Below, in pieces: positions 33,210 to 42,129 of a stretch of DNA of 64,000 nucleotides. This DNA comes from an uncultured Oscillospiraceae bacterium (GTDB taxonomy: Bacteria > Bacillota > Clostridia > Oscillospirales > Oscillospiraceae). The notes beneath the pieces were generated by a model, which was not told the origin of the DNA, made no database searches, and saw only the letters and a program-made list of their open reading frames with translations. The position numbers and the translations under genes are program-made. The number at the start of each line of letters is the position of its first letter. Positions within the stretch are counted from its first letter, which is position 1. The stretch spans positions 1-64,000 of the forward strand of contig CALXCP010000001.1 of NCBI GenBank assembly GCA_944386845.1. Reading direction: 5' to 3'.

Positions 33210-33241
33210 CCCGGGCACCTCCTCTCACGGCGGTTTCCTCC

Positions 33242-33270
33242 ATTGTACGACGATCTCCGCCCCTTGTCCA
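33242..33270 (-). promoter_or_regulatory. comF promoter
   Basis: Minus-strand TGGACA (33265-33270), 17-base spacer, TACAAT (33242-33247), ~30 bases before the start. Confidence 0.78.
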
Positions 33271-33305
33271 CCGCTGTCCGGGCATTTTTTCCGGGGGGCC
33301 GCCGT

Positions 33306-33334
33306 TTGACAAACGGGCCGGCGCAAGGTACAAT
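33306..33334 (+). promoter_or_regulatory. Promoter of the metF-metH operon
   Basis: TTGACA (33306-33311), 17-base spacer, TACAAT (33329-33334). The ~80-base leader has a small CCGGCCC/GGGCCGG hairpin but no S-box or other riboswitch that I recognise. Confidence 0.88.
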
Positions 33335-33416
33335 ATGGATATTGAAATCCGCGTTTTTCCGTGGGGATCGTCAAAAATCTCCGGCCCGCGGGGCCGGCTT
33401 CAAGGAGGCGCGCGCC

Positions 33417-34283
33417 ATGCACATCAGCCAGCTGTTCGGCCAGGGCCGGACCGTCTTCTCCTGCGAGGTGTTCCCCCCGAAGGCCACCAGCCCGGTGGAC
33501 ACCATCTACCGCACCCTGGACGGACTGAAGGACATCCGCCCCGACTTCATCAGCGTCACCTTCGGGGCGGGGGGCTCCCAGGTGAACCAGACCACCCGGG
33601 AGATCGCCGGCATCATCCAGAACCAGTACCACATCCCCGCCATGGCCCACCTGACCTGCGTGGCCGCCGGCCGGGCCGAGGTGGACGAGATGCTGGCCGG
33701 GCTGGCGGAGGACGGGGTGGAGAACGTCCTGGCCCTCCGGGGGGACATCAACCCCAACGTCCCGCCCAAGACCGACTTCGCCCACGCCAGCGACCTGGTG
33801 GCCTACATCCGGGAGAAGGGGGGCTTCGGCATCTCGGCGGCCTGCTACCCCGAGGGCCACGTGGAGAGCCCCGACCTGGTCAGCGACATCCGCCACCTGA
33901 AGGAGAAGGTGGACGCCGGGGCTCAGCACCTGGTGAGCCAGCTCTTCTTCGACAACGAGGACTTCTTCCGCTTTCTGGAGCGCTGCCGCATCGCCGGCAT
34001 CAGCGTGCCCATCGAGGCGGGCATCATGCCCGTGCTGTCCAAGAGCTCCATCCAGCGCATGGTCTCCCTCTGCGGGGCCAGCATGCCCCGGAAGCTCACC
34101 CGCATCCTGGCCCGGTACGGCGACCACCCCGACGCCCTGCGGGAGGCGGGCATCGCCTATGCCATCGACCAGATCAGCGATCTGATCGCCGGCGGGGTGG
34201 ACGGCATCCACCTGTACACCATGAACGATCCCAACGTGGCCCGGCGCATCGCGGAGAGCATCGCCGCCATCCGCGCCGTCTGA
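33417..34283 (+). CDS. metF: Methylenetetrahydrofolate reductase
   Basis: A 288-residue MetF, which makes 5-methyl-THF for methionine synthase or acetogenic C1 flow. It starts MHISQLFGQGRTVFSCEVFPP and has FISVTFGAGGSQVNQT, AHLTCVAAGR, LALRGDINP and ISAACYPEGHVES, all typical of the FAD-binding TIM barrel. AAGGAGG is 8 bases upstream of the ATG at 33417; the reading frame is open far upstream, but that part lies before the promoter. The next three genes follow closely. Confidence 0.96.
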   Translation: MHISQLFGQGRTVFSCEVFPPKATSPVDTIYRTLDGLKDIRPDFISVTFGAGGSQVNQTTREIAGIIQNQYHIPAMAHLTCVAAGRAEVDEMLAGLAEDGVENVLALRGDINPNVPPKTDFAHASDLVAYIREKGGFGISAACYPEGHVESPDLVSDIRHLKEKVDAGAQHLVSQLFFDNEDFFRFLERCRIAGISVPIEAGIMPVLSKSSIQRMVSLCGASMPRKLTRILARYGDHPDALREAGIAYAIDQISDLIAGGVDGIHLYTMNDPNVARRIAESIAAIRAV

Positions 34284-34286
34284 GCC

Positions 34287-34958
34287 GTGGAGCTGACCGT
34301 GGACACCGGGGAGGTGCTCCGGGCCCTCGGGTACGGGGACCGGGAGCCCGACGGGGCCACCCTGGCCCTGGTGCGCGCCTGCGCCGGCGAGGTGCGGCGC
34401 GCCGCCGTCCCCCGGTGGCGCAGCGCCGTGCTGGCCGTGCTGGGGGAGGATGAGGGCGGCGTCCGGCTGGAGGGGGGGCTGACCCTGCCCGGCTGGTCCA
34501 TCCGGGACCACCTGCGGGGCTGTGACCGGGCGGCGGTGTTCTGCGCCACCCTCTCCGCCCCGGTGGACGCCCTGCTCCGCCGGGCCCAGGCGGAGGACAT
34601 GGCCCGGGCGCTGGTGCTGGACTGCTGCGCCAGCACGGCGGTGGAGGAGCTGTGCGACCGGGTGGAGGAGGAGATCCGGGCCGGCTTTCCCGGCTGCTCC
34701 TTCCCCCACCGGTTCAGCCCGGGGTACGGGGACCTGCCCATCCAGCTCCAGGGGGAGCTGCTGGCCCTGCTGGACGCCCCCCGGCGCATCGGGCTGTGCG
34801 CCAGCGAGCGCCACATCCTCACCCCCCGGAAATCGGTGACCGCCATCCTCGGCATCTCCCGGGAGGCGCTGCCGCCGGTGGAGGAGCGCAGCTGCCAGCG
34901 GTGCTTTCTCCGGGGGCGCTGCCAATATCGACTGAGGGGGAAGACCTGTGGATCTTGA
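34287..34958 (+). CDS. Methionine synthase activation-domain protein
   Basis: A 223-residue stand-alone version of the MetH reactivation domain, which binds SAM and remethylates oxidised cobalamin. The GTG start is 3 bases after metF. The key block PHRFSPGYGDLPIQLQ corresponds to the RxSPGYGxxP SAM-binding motif, followed by RIGLCASERHILTPRKSVT. The C-terminus has a Cys cluster (CQRCFLRGRC). It overlaps the MetH core gene by 11 bases, which suggests the two proteins work together in place of one long MetH. Confidence 0.88.
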   Translation: MELTVDTGEVLRALGYGDREPDGATLALVRACAGEVRRAAVPRWRSAVLAVLGEDEGGVRLEGGLTLPGWSIRDHLRGCDRAAVFCATLSAPVDALLRRAQAEDMARALVLDCCASTAVEELCDRVEEEIRAGFPGCSFPHRFSPGYGDLPIQLQGELLALLDAPRRIGLCASERHILTPRKSVTAILGISREALPPVEERSCQRCFLRGRCQYRLRGKTCGS

Positions 34959-37320
34959 TACGCTGCTGACGCGGGAATTCGTCTTTCTGGACGGGGCCAT
35001 GGGCACCCAGCTCCAGCGCCGGGGCCTGCCCCTCGGGGCCGTCCCGGAGCTGGCCAACCTGGAGCATCCGGACTGGCTGGCGGACATCCACCGGTCCTAT
35101 GTGGAGGCGGGCTCCGACATCCTCTACGCCAACACCTTCGGCGCCAACCGGGAGAAGCTGGCCCGCTCGGGCCGCACCGTGGCCGAGGTGGTGTCCGCCG
35201 GGGTGGCCCTGGCCCGGCAGGCCGCGGCGGACCGGGCGCTGGTGGCCCTGGACGTGGGCCCCCTGGGCCAGCTGCTGGAGCCCAATGGCACCCTGCGCTT
35301 TGAGGAGGCTTACGACCGCTTTGCCGAGGTGATGGAGGCCGGCGCGGCCGCCGGGGCCGACCTGGTGGTCATCGAGACCATGGCCGACCTCAACGAGGCC
35401 CGGGCCGCCCTGCTGGCCGCCAAGGAGCGCACCTCTCTCCCCGTGCTGGTCTCCATGAGCTTTGAGGCCGACCGGCGCACCTTCCTCGGCTGCGGCGTGG
35501 CCTCCATGGCCCTGACCCTGTCCGGGCTGGGGGCGGACGCCATCGGCATCAACTGCTCCCTGGGCCCCCTGGAGATGGCCCCGCTGGTGGACGAGCTGAA
35601 GCGGTGGACCGACCTGCCGCTGCTGCTCAAGCCCAACGCCGGCCTGCCCGACCCGGCGGGGGGCGGGTACGACATCGGCCCGGAACAGTTCGCCGCCGCC
35701 CTGGCCGGCCTGGGCCGGGCGGGGGTGCAGCTGCTGGGGGGCTGCTGCGGCACCGGGCCGGAGCACATCGCCCTGCTCCGCCGGGAGCTGGAGGGGGCCC
35801 GCCGGGCCCGGCGGGCCGCCGCCGTCCCCGCCGCCGTGTGCAGCGGGACCAGGGCGGTGGCCATCGACCGGGTCCGGGTCATCGGGGAGCGCATCAACCC
35901 CACGGGGAAAAAGCGCTTCCAGCAGGCCCTGCGGGAGGGGGACATGGACTACATCCTCTCCCAGGCCCTGGCCCAGACCGACGCCGGGGCCGACATTCTG
36001 GACGTGAACGTGGGCCTGCCCGACGTGGACGAGGTGCGGCTGCTGCCCGAGACGGTCCGGGCGCTCCAGGCGGTCACCGACGCGCCACTGCAGCTGGACT
36101 CCACCGACCCCGCCGCCCTGGAGGGGGCCCTGCGGGCCTGCTGCGGCAAGGCCATCGTCAACTCGGTGAACGGCGACCCGGAGACGCTGGAGGCCATCCT
36201 GCCCCTGGTGAAGAAGTACGGGGCGGCGGTGGTGGGCCTCACCCTGGACCAGAACGGCATCCCCAAGACGGCGGAGGAGCGGCTGGCCATCGCCCGGCGC
36301 ATCCTGGACGCCGCCCTGGCCCTCGGCATCCCCCGGCGGGACGTGTACATCGACTGCCTGACCCTCACCGTCTCGGCGGAGCAGGCCGCCGCGGGGGAGA
36401 CCCTGCGGGCGGTGCGGATGGTGAAGGAGGAACTAAGGCTCAAGACGGTGCTGGGGGTGTCCAACATCTCCTTCGGGCTGCCCGCCCGGCCCCTGGTGAA
36501 CCAGAACTTCCTCACCATGGCCATGACCTGCGGGCTGGACCTGCCCATCCTCAACCCCAATGTGGACGCCATGATGGCGGCGGTGCGGTGCTTCCACCTG
36601 CTCACCAATGTGGACGCGGAGGCCCGGGACTTCCTGGCCGCCTACGGCGGGGACGCCGCCCCCACCCCATCCGCTCCCGCCGCCGGCGCGGCCGCCCGGC
36701 CGCTGGGGGAGCTGGTGGAGCTGGGCCTGCGGGGGGAGGCGGGACAGGCCGCCCGGGCCCTGCTGGCCGCCGGGGAGGACCCCATGGCCCTGGTGGACGG
36801 GGTGCTCATCCCCGCCCTGGACCGGGTGGGGGCCCAGTTCGAGGCGGGGCAGCGCTTCCTGCCCCAGCTCATCCAGGCCGCCGGGGCGGCCCAGGCCGCC
36901 TTTGAGGCGGTGCGGGAGGCCCTGGCCGCCCGGCAGGACGGTCCCCCCGTCCGGCGGGCCCCCATCGTGCTGGCCACCGTCAAGGGGGATATCCACGACA
37001 TCGGCAAGAACATCGTGAAGGTGCTGCTGGAGAACTACGGCTTCGCGGTGCTGGACCTGGGCCGGGACGTGGACCCGGAGCGGGTGGCCCGGGCGGTCCG
37101 GGAGACGGGCGCCCCCCTGGTGGGGCTGTCCGCCCTGATGACCACCACCCTGAAGAGCATGGAGGAGACCATCGCCCTGCTGCGCCGGGAAGGACTGCCC
37201 TGCCGGGTGATGGTGGGGGGCGCGGTGCTCACGGCGGACTACGCGGCGCGCATCGGCGCCGACTTCTACGCCCGGGACGCCAAGGAGAGCGTGGACATCG
37301 CCCGGAGGGTGATGGGGTAA
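34948..37320 (+). CDS. metH: Cobalamin-dependent methionine synthase core (no activation domain)
   Basis: A 790-residue MetH lacking the C-terminal activation domain, which is the upstream gene. Residues ~1-290 are the homocysteine domain with zinc ligands in GINCSLGP and GGCCGTG; ~305-560 the pterin domain (IGERINPTGKKRFQQAL); ~590-660 the B12 cap; ~665-790 the B12 domain with KGDIHDIGKNIV, whose His is the lower axial ligand. It transfers methyl from 5-methyl-THF to homocysteine. GTG start with GAGGGG upstream. Length is typical of the short clostridial form. Confidence 0.95.
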   Translation: MDLDTLLTREFVFLDGAMGTQLQRRGLPLGAVPELANLEHPDWLADIHRSYVEAGSDILYANTFGANREKLARSGRTVAEVVSAGVALARQAAADRALVALDVGPLGQLLEPNGTLRFEEAYDRFAEVMEAGAAAGADLVVIETMADLNEARAALLAAKERTSLPVLVSMSFEADRRTFLGCGVASMALTLSGLGADAIGINCSLGPLEMAPLVDELKRWTDLPLLLKPNAGLPDPAGGGYDIGPEQFAAALAGLGRAGVQLLGGCCGTGPEHIALLRRELEGARRARRAAAVPAAVCSGTRAVAIDRVRVIGERINPTGKKRFQQALREGDMDYILSQALAQTDAGADILDVNVGLPDVDEVRLLPETVRALQAVTDAPLQLDSTDPAALEGALRACCGKAIVNSVNGDPETLEAILPLVKKYGAAVVGLTLDQNGIPKTAEERLAIARRILDAALALGIPRRDVYIDCLTLTVSAEQAAAGETLRAVRMVKEELRLKTVLGVSNISFGLPARPLVNQNFLTMAMTCGLDLPILNPNVDAMMAAVRCFHLLTNVDAEARDFLAAYGGDAAPTPSAPAAGAAARPLGELVELGLRGEAGQAARALLAAGEDPMALVDGVLIPALDRVGAQFEAGQRFLPQLIQAAGAAQAAFEAVREALAARQDGPPVRRAPIVLATVKGDIHDIGKNIVKVLLENYGFAVLDLGRDVDPERVARAVRETGAPLVGLSALMTTTLKSMEETIALLRREGLPCRVMVGGAVLTADYAARIGADFYARDAKESVDIARRVMG

Positions 37321-37335
37321 AAGGAGGGCTTCGCT

Positions 37336-37746
37336 GTGAAAATTTCCACCAAGGGGCGCTACGCCCTGCGCATGATGATCGACCTGGCCCGGAACGACCA
37401 GGGGGGCTACATCGCCCTGCGGGACGTGTCGGGCCGGGAGGAGATCTCCCCCAAGTATCTGGAGCAGATCGTCACCGCCCTGAGCCGGGCGGGCTTCCTC
37501 AAGAGCGTCCGGGGGGCCCAGGGGGGCTACCGTCTGGCCCGCCCCCCCGAGGAGTACACCGTGGGGGACATCCTTCGGGCCACCGAGGGCAGCCTGTTCC
37601 CCGTCTCCTGCCTGGAGAACGACCCGGCGGGCTGCGGCCGGGTGGACCACTGCGCCACCTTCTCCTTCTGGGTGGGGCTGCAGAGGGTCATCGACCAGTA
37701 TGTGGACGGGGTGACCCTGGCCGACCTGGCCCGGCGGGAGGACTGA
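37336..37746 (+). CDS. Rrf2-family transcriptional regulator
   Basis: A 136-residue Rrf2 protein with the N-terminal winged helix (MKISTKGRYALRMMIDLA; ISPKYLEQIVTALSRAGF; VRGAQGGYRLARP) and three Cys in CLENDPAGCGRVDHC like the Fe-S ligands of IscR. GTG start 15 bases after metH with AGGAGG. Being in the methionine operon suggests sulfur or Fe-S control as with CymR or IscR; which one is uncertain. Confidence 0.9.
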   Translation: MKISTKGRYALRMMIDLARNDQGGYIALRDVSGREEISPKYLEQIVTALSRAGFLKSVRGAQGGYRLARPPEEYTVGDILRATEGSLFPVSCLENDPAGCGRVDHCATFSFWVGLQRVIDQYVDGVTLADLARRED

Positions 37747-37791
37747 ACACCCCGTTCACCTCTTTTTTGCCGGGATTTTACCCGGCGGGGC

Positions 37792-37820
37792 TTGTCAATT
37801 CCGCTTCTCTCTGCTACCAT
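37792..37820 (+). promoter_or_regulatory. Promoter for the secreted nucleotidase
   Basis: TTGTCA (37792-37797), 17-base spacer, TACCAT (37815-37820). A short GCCGGG/CCCGGC hairpin (37769-37786) precedes it. Confidence 0.6.
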
Positions 37821-37906
37821 GGACCGTGTCGGGGCATCCGCTCCGGCGCGGTCCCGCTTTTTCCGGGACGCGGCATCAAGAATAAAAAAAGAAAGGTGGG
37901 TTTTGT

Positions 37907-39853
37907 GTGAGAACGCGCGCATCCAGACTGCTCTCTCTGGTCCTCTCCGTGGCCCTGTGCCTGTCGCTGGCCGTCACCGCCGGCGCCGCCGGGGCTGACG
38001 CCGGGCAGGACGGGGCGGTCACCATCCTGTACACCAACGACGTGCACACCTACATCGACAACAACGTGGGGGAGGGCAATGAGAACGCCCTGACCTACTC
38101 CAAGGTGGCCGGCTACAAGGCCACCCTGGACAATGTCCTTCTGGTGGACGCCGGCGACGCCATCCAGGGCACCGCCTACGGCTCCATGGACAAGGGCGCC
38201 ACCATCACCAAGCTGATGAACGCCGCCGGCTATGACGCGGCCACCCTCGGCAACCACGAGTTCGACTACGACATGGAGGGCTGCCTGGCCGCCGTCGAGG
38301 CCGCCGGCTTCCCCTACGTCTCCTGCAACTTCTACCACGAGGAGAACGGCGTGCCCGGCGAGCGCGTGCTGGACAGCTACGTGGTGCTGGAGGCGGGCGG
38401 CGTGAAGGTCGCCTTCGTGGGCATCACCACCCCGGAGTCCTTCACCAAGTCCACCCCCGCCTACTTCCAGGATGACGCGGGCAACTACATCTACGGCATC
38501 GCCGGCGGCGAGGACGGCTCCGCCCTGTATGACGCCGTGCAGACCGCCATCGACGCCGCCTCTGCCGAGGCCGACTACGTCATCGCCCTGGGCCACCTGG
38601 GCGTGGATCCGTCCTCCCGCCCCTGGACCTCCGAGGAGGTCATCGCCAACACCACCGGTCTGGACGCCTTCATCGACGGCCACTCCCACACCACCGTGGC
38701 GATGAAGGAAGTGGCCGATGAGGCCGGCGAGACCGTGGTGCTCACCCAGACCGGCTCCTACCTGAACGCCCTGGGCCAGATGACCATCTCCGCCGACGGC
38801 GCCATCACCACCGAGCTGCTCACCGGCGACGACCTGGCCGACGTGACCCCCGACGCCGACGTCAAGGCCATCGAGGACGCCTGGGTGGCCGAGATCGACG
38901 CCGAGCTGGGCCAGGTCATCGGCTCCACCGCCGACACCCTGGACAACTACGACGCCGACGGCAAGCGCCTGGTGCGCACCCAGGAGACCAACACCGGCGA
39001 CTTCGCCGCCGACGCCCTGTATTACCTCTTTGACGACATGGGCCTGGATGTGGACGTGGCCGTCATGAACGGCGGTGGCATCCGCAACGAGGCCATCACC
39101 GGCGACATCTCCTATCTGACCTGCAAGGAGATCCACACCTTCGGCAACGTGGCCTGCCTGCAGACCGTCACCGGCCAGCAGATCCTGGACGCCCTGGAGT
39201 GGGGCGCCAAGGACGTCACCGCCGGGCGCGACGTGGAGAACGGCGGCTTCCTCCAGGTCTCCGGCCTGAAGTACACCATCGACACCACCATCCCCTCCAC
39301 CGTCCAGCAGGACGACAAGGGCGTGTGGACCGGCGGCCCCACCGGCGAGTACCGGGTCACCGACGTGCAGGTGCTCAACAATGAGACCGGCGCTTACGAG
39401 CCCCTGGACCTGAACGCCAGCTATAACCTGGCCGGCTACAACTACACCCTGCGGGACCTGGGCGACGGCTTCGCCATGTTCGAGGGCGCGGTGAACGTGC
39501 TGGACTACGTCATGGAGGACTACATGGTGCTGGCCAACTACGTCCAGTCCTTCGAGGACGGCGTGGTCACCGGCTATGCCGAGCCCCAGGGCCGCATCAC
39601 CATCGTGGACAAGGCCGCCGAGACCCCTGAGGAACCCGACGAGCCCGCGGTGGACCCCGAGCCCGCCGAGCCTGAGGAGCCCGCGGAGGGCGACACCTAT
39701 GTGGTGGTGGCCGGCGACTCCCTGTGGAAGATCGCCCGGGAGCAGCTGGGCAGCGGCGCCCGCTGGGGGGAGATCTATGAGGCCAACCGGGACACCGTGT
39801 CTGACCCCAGCCTGATCTTCATCGGCCAGACCCTGATCATCCCCGCCCGCTGA
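37907..39853 (+). CDS. Secreted 5'-nucleotidase / UDP-sugar hydrolase family with LysM domain
   Basis: A 648-residue exported protein. Residues 1-~28 are a signal peptide (LLSLVLSVALCLSLAVTAGA). The metallophosphoesterase domain has ILYTNDVHTYIDNN, VDAGDAIQGT, TLGNHEFDYD and IDGHSHTTV. The 5'-nucleotidase C domain contains NTGDFAADALYY and VAVMNGGGIRNEA. A Pro/Glu-rich linker (~595-618) leads to a C-terminal LysM (YVVVAGDSLWKIAREQLGSG) that should anchor it to peptidoglycan. It probably releases nucleosides or phosphate outside the cell. GTG start with AAAGGTGGG. Confidence 0.92.
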   Translation: MRTRASRLLSLVLSVALCLSLAVTAGAAGADAGQDGAVTILYTNDVHTYIDNNVGEGNENALTYSKVAGYKATLDNVLLVDAGDAIQGTAYGSMDKGATITKLMNAAGYDAATLGNHEFDYDMEGCLAAVEAAGFPYVSCNFYHEENGVPGERVLDSYVVLEAGGVKVAFVGITTPESFTKSTPAYFQDDAGNYIYGIAGGEDGSALYDAVQTAIDAASAEADYVIALGHLGVDPSSRPWTSEEVIANTTGLDAFIDGHSHTTVAMKEVADEAGETVVLTQTGSYLNALGQMTISADGAITTELLTGDDLADVTPDADVKAIEDAWVAEIDAELGQVIGSTADTLDNYDADGKRLVRTQETNTGDFAADALYYLFDDMGLDVDVAVMNGGGIRNEAITGDISYLTCKEIHTFGNVACLQTVTGQQILDALEWGAKDVTAGRDVENGGFLQVSGLKYTIDTTIPSTVQQDDKGVWTGGPTGEYRVTDVQVLNNETGAYEPLDLNASYNLAGYNYTLRDLGDGFAMFEGAVNVLDYVMEDYMVLANYVQSFEDGVVTGYAEPQGRITIVDKAAETPEEPDEPAVDPEPAEPEEPAEGDTYVVVAGDSLWKIAREQLGSGARWGEIYEANRDTVSDPSLIFIGQTLIIPAR

Positions 39854-39867
39854 GCGGAAAACATCGA

Positions 39868-39904
39868 AAAAGCAGACGCCCGCAGCTCGCGGGCGTCTGC
39901 TTTT
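39868..39904. terminator. Bidirectional terminator
   Basis: A 16-bp perfect stem (39868-39883 with 39889-39904) with A-run and T-run on the two sides, between the nucleotidase gene and convergent xth. Confidence 0.92.
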
Positions 39905-39929
39905 CTCTTTCCGGCGCGGGGACGCGGGG

Positions 39930-40685
39930 TCAAAGGTCCAGCTCCAGCGTCACCGGGCAGTGGTCGCTGCCGGTGATGCCGGAGAGGATGTCGGCGGCGG
40001 CGATCCTGTCCCGGAGGCGCTGGGAGACCACGAAGTAGTCGATGCGCCATCCGGCGTTGTTCTCCCGGGCATGGAAGCGGTAGCTCCACCAGCTGTACGC
40101 CCCGGTCCGGTCGGGGTACAGGGCCCGGAAGGTGTCCACGAAGCCGGCCTGGAGCAGCTGGGTGAATTTCTCCCGCTCCTGGTCGGTGAAGCCGGGGTTT
40201 TCCCGGTTGGTCTTGGGGTTCTTCAGGTCGATCTCCTCATGGGCCACGTTCAGGTCGCCGCACAGCACCACCGGCTTTTTGCCGTCCAGCCCCTTGAGAT
40301 AGCTGCGCAGCTCGTCCTCCCACTCCATGCGGAAGGGCAGCCGGGTGAGCCCCTGCTGGGCGTTGGGGACGTAGACGTTCACCAGGAAGAAGTCCTCGTA
40401 CTCCAGAGTGATGGCCCGGCCCTCCCGGTCGAAGGGGCCGGCCCCGATGCCATAGGTCACCGACAGGGGCTCCCGCCGGGCGAAGACGGCGGTGCCCGAG
40501 TAGCCCTTCTTCTCGGCGCTGGACCAGTACTCGTGGTAGCCGGGCAGCTCCACCTCCGCCTGCCCCCGCTCCATCTTGGTCTCCTGCAGGCAGATGAAGT
40601 CGGCGTCCAGGGCAGTGACCGACTCCACGAACCCCTTTTTCAGGCAGGCCCGCAGGCCGTTGACGTTCCAGGAGACGAACCTCAC
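39930..40685 (-). CDS. xth: Exodeoxyribonuclease III
   Basis: A 251-residue ExoIII/APE1-type DNA repair enzyme acting at abasic sites. Motifs: SWNVNGLRACL, FICLQETKMERGQ (metal Glu), VNVYVPNAQQGLTRLPFR, LCGDLNVAHEEIDL and the C-terminal ITGSDHCPVTLEL with the catalytic Asp-His. Its GTG start overlaps the icd stop, so it is expressed with icd. Length is standard. Confidence 0.95.
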   Translation of the reverse strand: MRFVSWNVNGLRACLKKGFVESVTALDADFICLQETKMERGQAEVELPGYHEYWSSAEKKGYSGTAVFARREPLSVTYGIGAGPFDREGRAITLEYEDFFLVNVYVPNAQQGLTRLPFRMEWEDELRSYLKGLDGKKPVVLCGDLNVAHEEIDLKNPKTNRENPGFTDQEREKFTQLLQAGFVDTFRALYPDRTGAYSWWSYRFHARENNAGWRIDYFVVSQRLRDRIAAADILSGITGSDHCPVTLELDL

Positions 40686-41896
40686 AGCGACGCCTCCAGC
40701 TTCTCCCGCACTGCCCGCAGGAAGTCCAGGCTGTTCACCGCCCGGGCGGGGGCGGCGCCCTCCCAGAGGCCGGCCAGGTCCTTGGTCATCACCCCGGCGC
40801 GGATGGTGTCCAGGGCGGCCCGCTCCAGCGCCCGGGCGAAGCGGGTCAGTCCGTCCAGCCCGTCCAGCTCCCCCCGCTTGGCCAGCGCCCCCGTCCAGGC
40901 GAACAGGGTGGCCACCGGGTTGGTGGAGGTCTCCTCCCCCTTCAGATACCTGTAATAGTGGCGGGTGACGGTGCCGTGGGCGGCCTCGTACTCAAAGTTG
41001 CCCTCGGGGCTCACCAGCACCGAGGTCATCATGGCCAGGGAGCCGAAGGCGGTGGACACCATGTCGCTCATCACGTCGCCGTCGTAGTTCTTGCAGGCCC
41101 AGATGAAGCCCCCCTCGGAGCGGACCACCCGGGCCACCGCGTCGTCGATGAGGGTGTAGAAGTAGGTCAGGCCCAGCTCGTCGAATCTGGTCTTATACTC
41201 GGCGTCAAAGATGTCCTGGAAGATGTCCTTGAAGGTGTGGTCGTACTGCTTGGAGATGGTGTCCTTGGCGGAGAACCACAGGTCCTGCCGGGTGTTCAGG
41301 GCGTACTGGAAACAGGCACGGGCGAAGGAGGCGATGGAGCTGTCCTTGTTGTACATGCCCTGGAGCACGCCGGGGCACTCGAAGTCATAGACGGTCTCCC
41401 GGAAGGTCTCCTTCCCGCTCTCATCGGTGAAGACCAGCTCGGCCTTCCCCGGGCCGGGCACCCGGTACTCGGTGGCCTTATATACGTCGCCGTAGGCGTG
41501 CCGGGCGATGGTGATGGGCTTTTTCCAGTTCTTCACCACCGGGGAGATGCCCTCCACCATGATGGGGGCGCGGAACACGGTGCCGTCCAGAATGGCCCGG
41601 ATGGTGCCGTTGGGGGACTTCCACATCCGGGAGAGCTTGTACTCCTCCACCCGCTGGGCGTTGGGGGTGATGGTGGCGCACTTGACGCCCACGCCGTACC
41701 GCTTGATGGCGTTGGCGGCGTCCACGGTGACCTGGTCTTTCGTCTCCTCCCGGTGGGGCAGGCCCAGGTCGTAGTACTCGGTCTTCAGGTCGATGTAGGG
41801 GGCGAGCAGCTCGTCCTTGATCTGCTGCCACAGCACCCGGGTCATCTCGTCGCCGTCCAGCTCCACCAGCGGCGTGGTCATCTGGATCTTCTCCAT
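40682..41896 (-). CDS. icd: NADP-dependent isocitrate dehydrogenase
   Basis: A 404-residue IDH of the eukaryote-like homodimeric class. N-terminal VELDGDEMTRVLWQQIKDE, substrate block RMWKSPNGTIRAILDGTVFR, metal block WACKNYDGDVMSDMVSTAFG, and NADP block AAHGTVTRHYYRYLKG are all present. It converts isocitrate to 2-oxoglutarate for glutamate synthesis. GGAGGAG precedes the ATG. Pairing with xth is likely just transcriptional. Confidence 0.96.
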   Translation of the reverse strand: MEKIQMTTPLVELDGDEMTRVLWQQIKDELLAPYIDLKTEYYDLGLPHREETKDQVTVDAANAIKRYGVGVKCATITPNAQRVEEYKLSRMWKSPNGTIRAILDGTVFRAPIMVEGISPVVKNWKKPITIARHAYGDVYKATEYRVPGPGKAELVFTDESGKETFRETVYDFECPGVLQGMYNKDSSIASFARACFQYALNTRQDLWFSAKDTISKQYDHTFKDIFQDIFDAEYKTRFDELGLTYFYTLIDDAVARVVRSEGGFIWACKNYDGDVMSDMVSTAFGSLAMMTSVLVSPEGNFEYEAAHGTVTRHYYRYLKGEETSTNPVATLFAWTGALAKRGELDGLDGLTRFARALERAALDTIRAGVMTKDLAGLWEGAAPARAVNSLDFLRAVREKLEASL

Positions 41897-41934
41897 GGGG
41901 ATCTCCTCCGTTCGTCGGTGTTTTTCTGAGGGGC

Positions 41935-41963
41935 ATTATACCCCCGCCGGCGGAAAAACACAA
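41935..41963 (-). promoter_or_regulatory. icd promoter
   Basis: Minus-strand TTGTGT (41958-41963), 17-base spacer, TATAAT (41935-41940). Confidence 0.8.
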
Positions 41964-42045
41964 GGCCGGCGGCGCCGAACGGAGAGAAAACCCCGCTTTT
42001 TGCCCCGCTGATACGGACGAAACCGCCAAAAAAGCCCGCAAACCC

Positions 42046-42074
42046 TTGACAGGCGGGCCGCCGGACCATGTAAT
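42046..42074 (+). promoter_or_regulatory. Promoter for the small membrane protein and LURP-like genes
   Basis: TTGACA (42046-42051), 17-base spacer, TGTAAT (42069-42074), ~55 bases before the first gene. Confidence 0.78.
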
Positions 42075-42129
42075 AAGGTGCAAAAATTATTTCTGCCTGT
42101 AAAAGAAAGAAGAAGGGAGTTCCTGTTTC

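Noticed and set aside
33335..33416. SAM or other riboswitch in the metF leader
   Set aside because: At ~80 bases it is too short and lacks the S-box blocks that are clear at metK.
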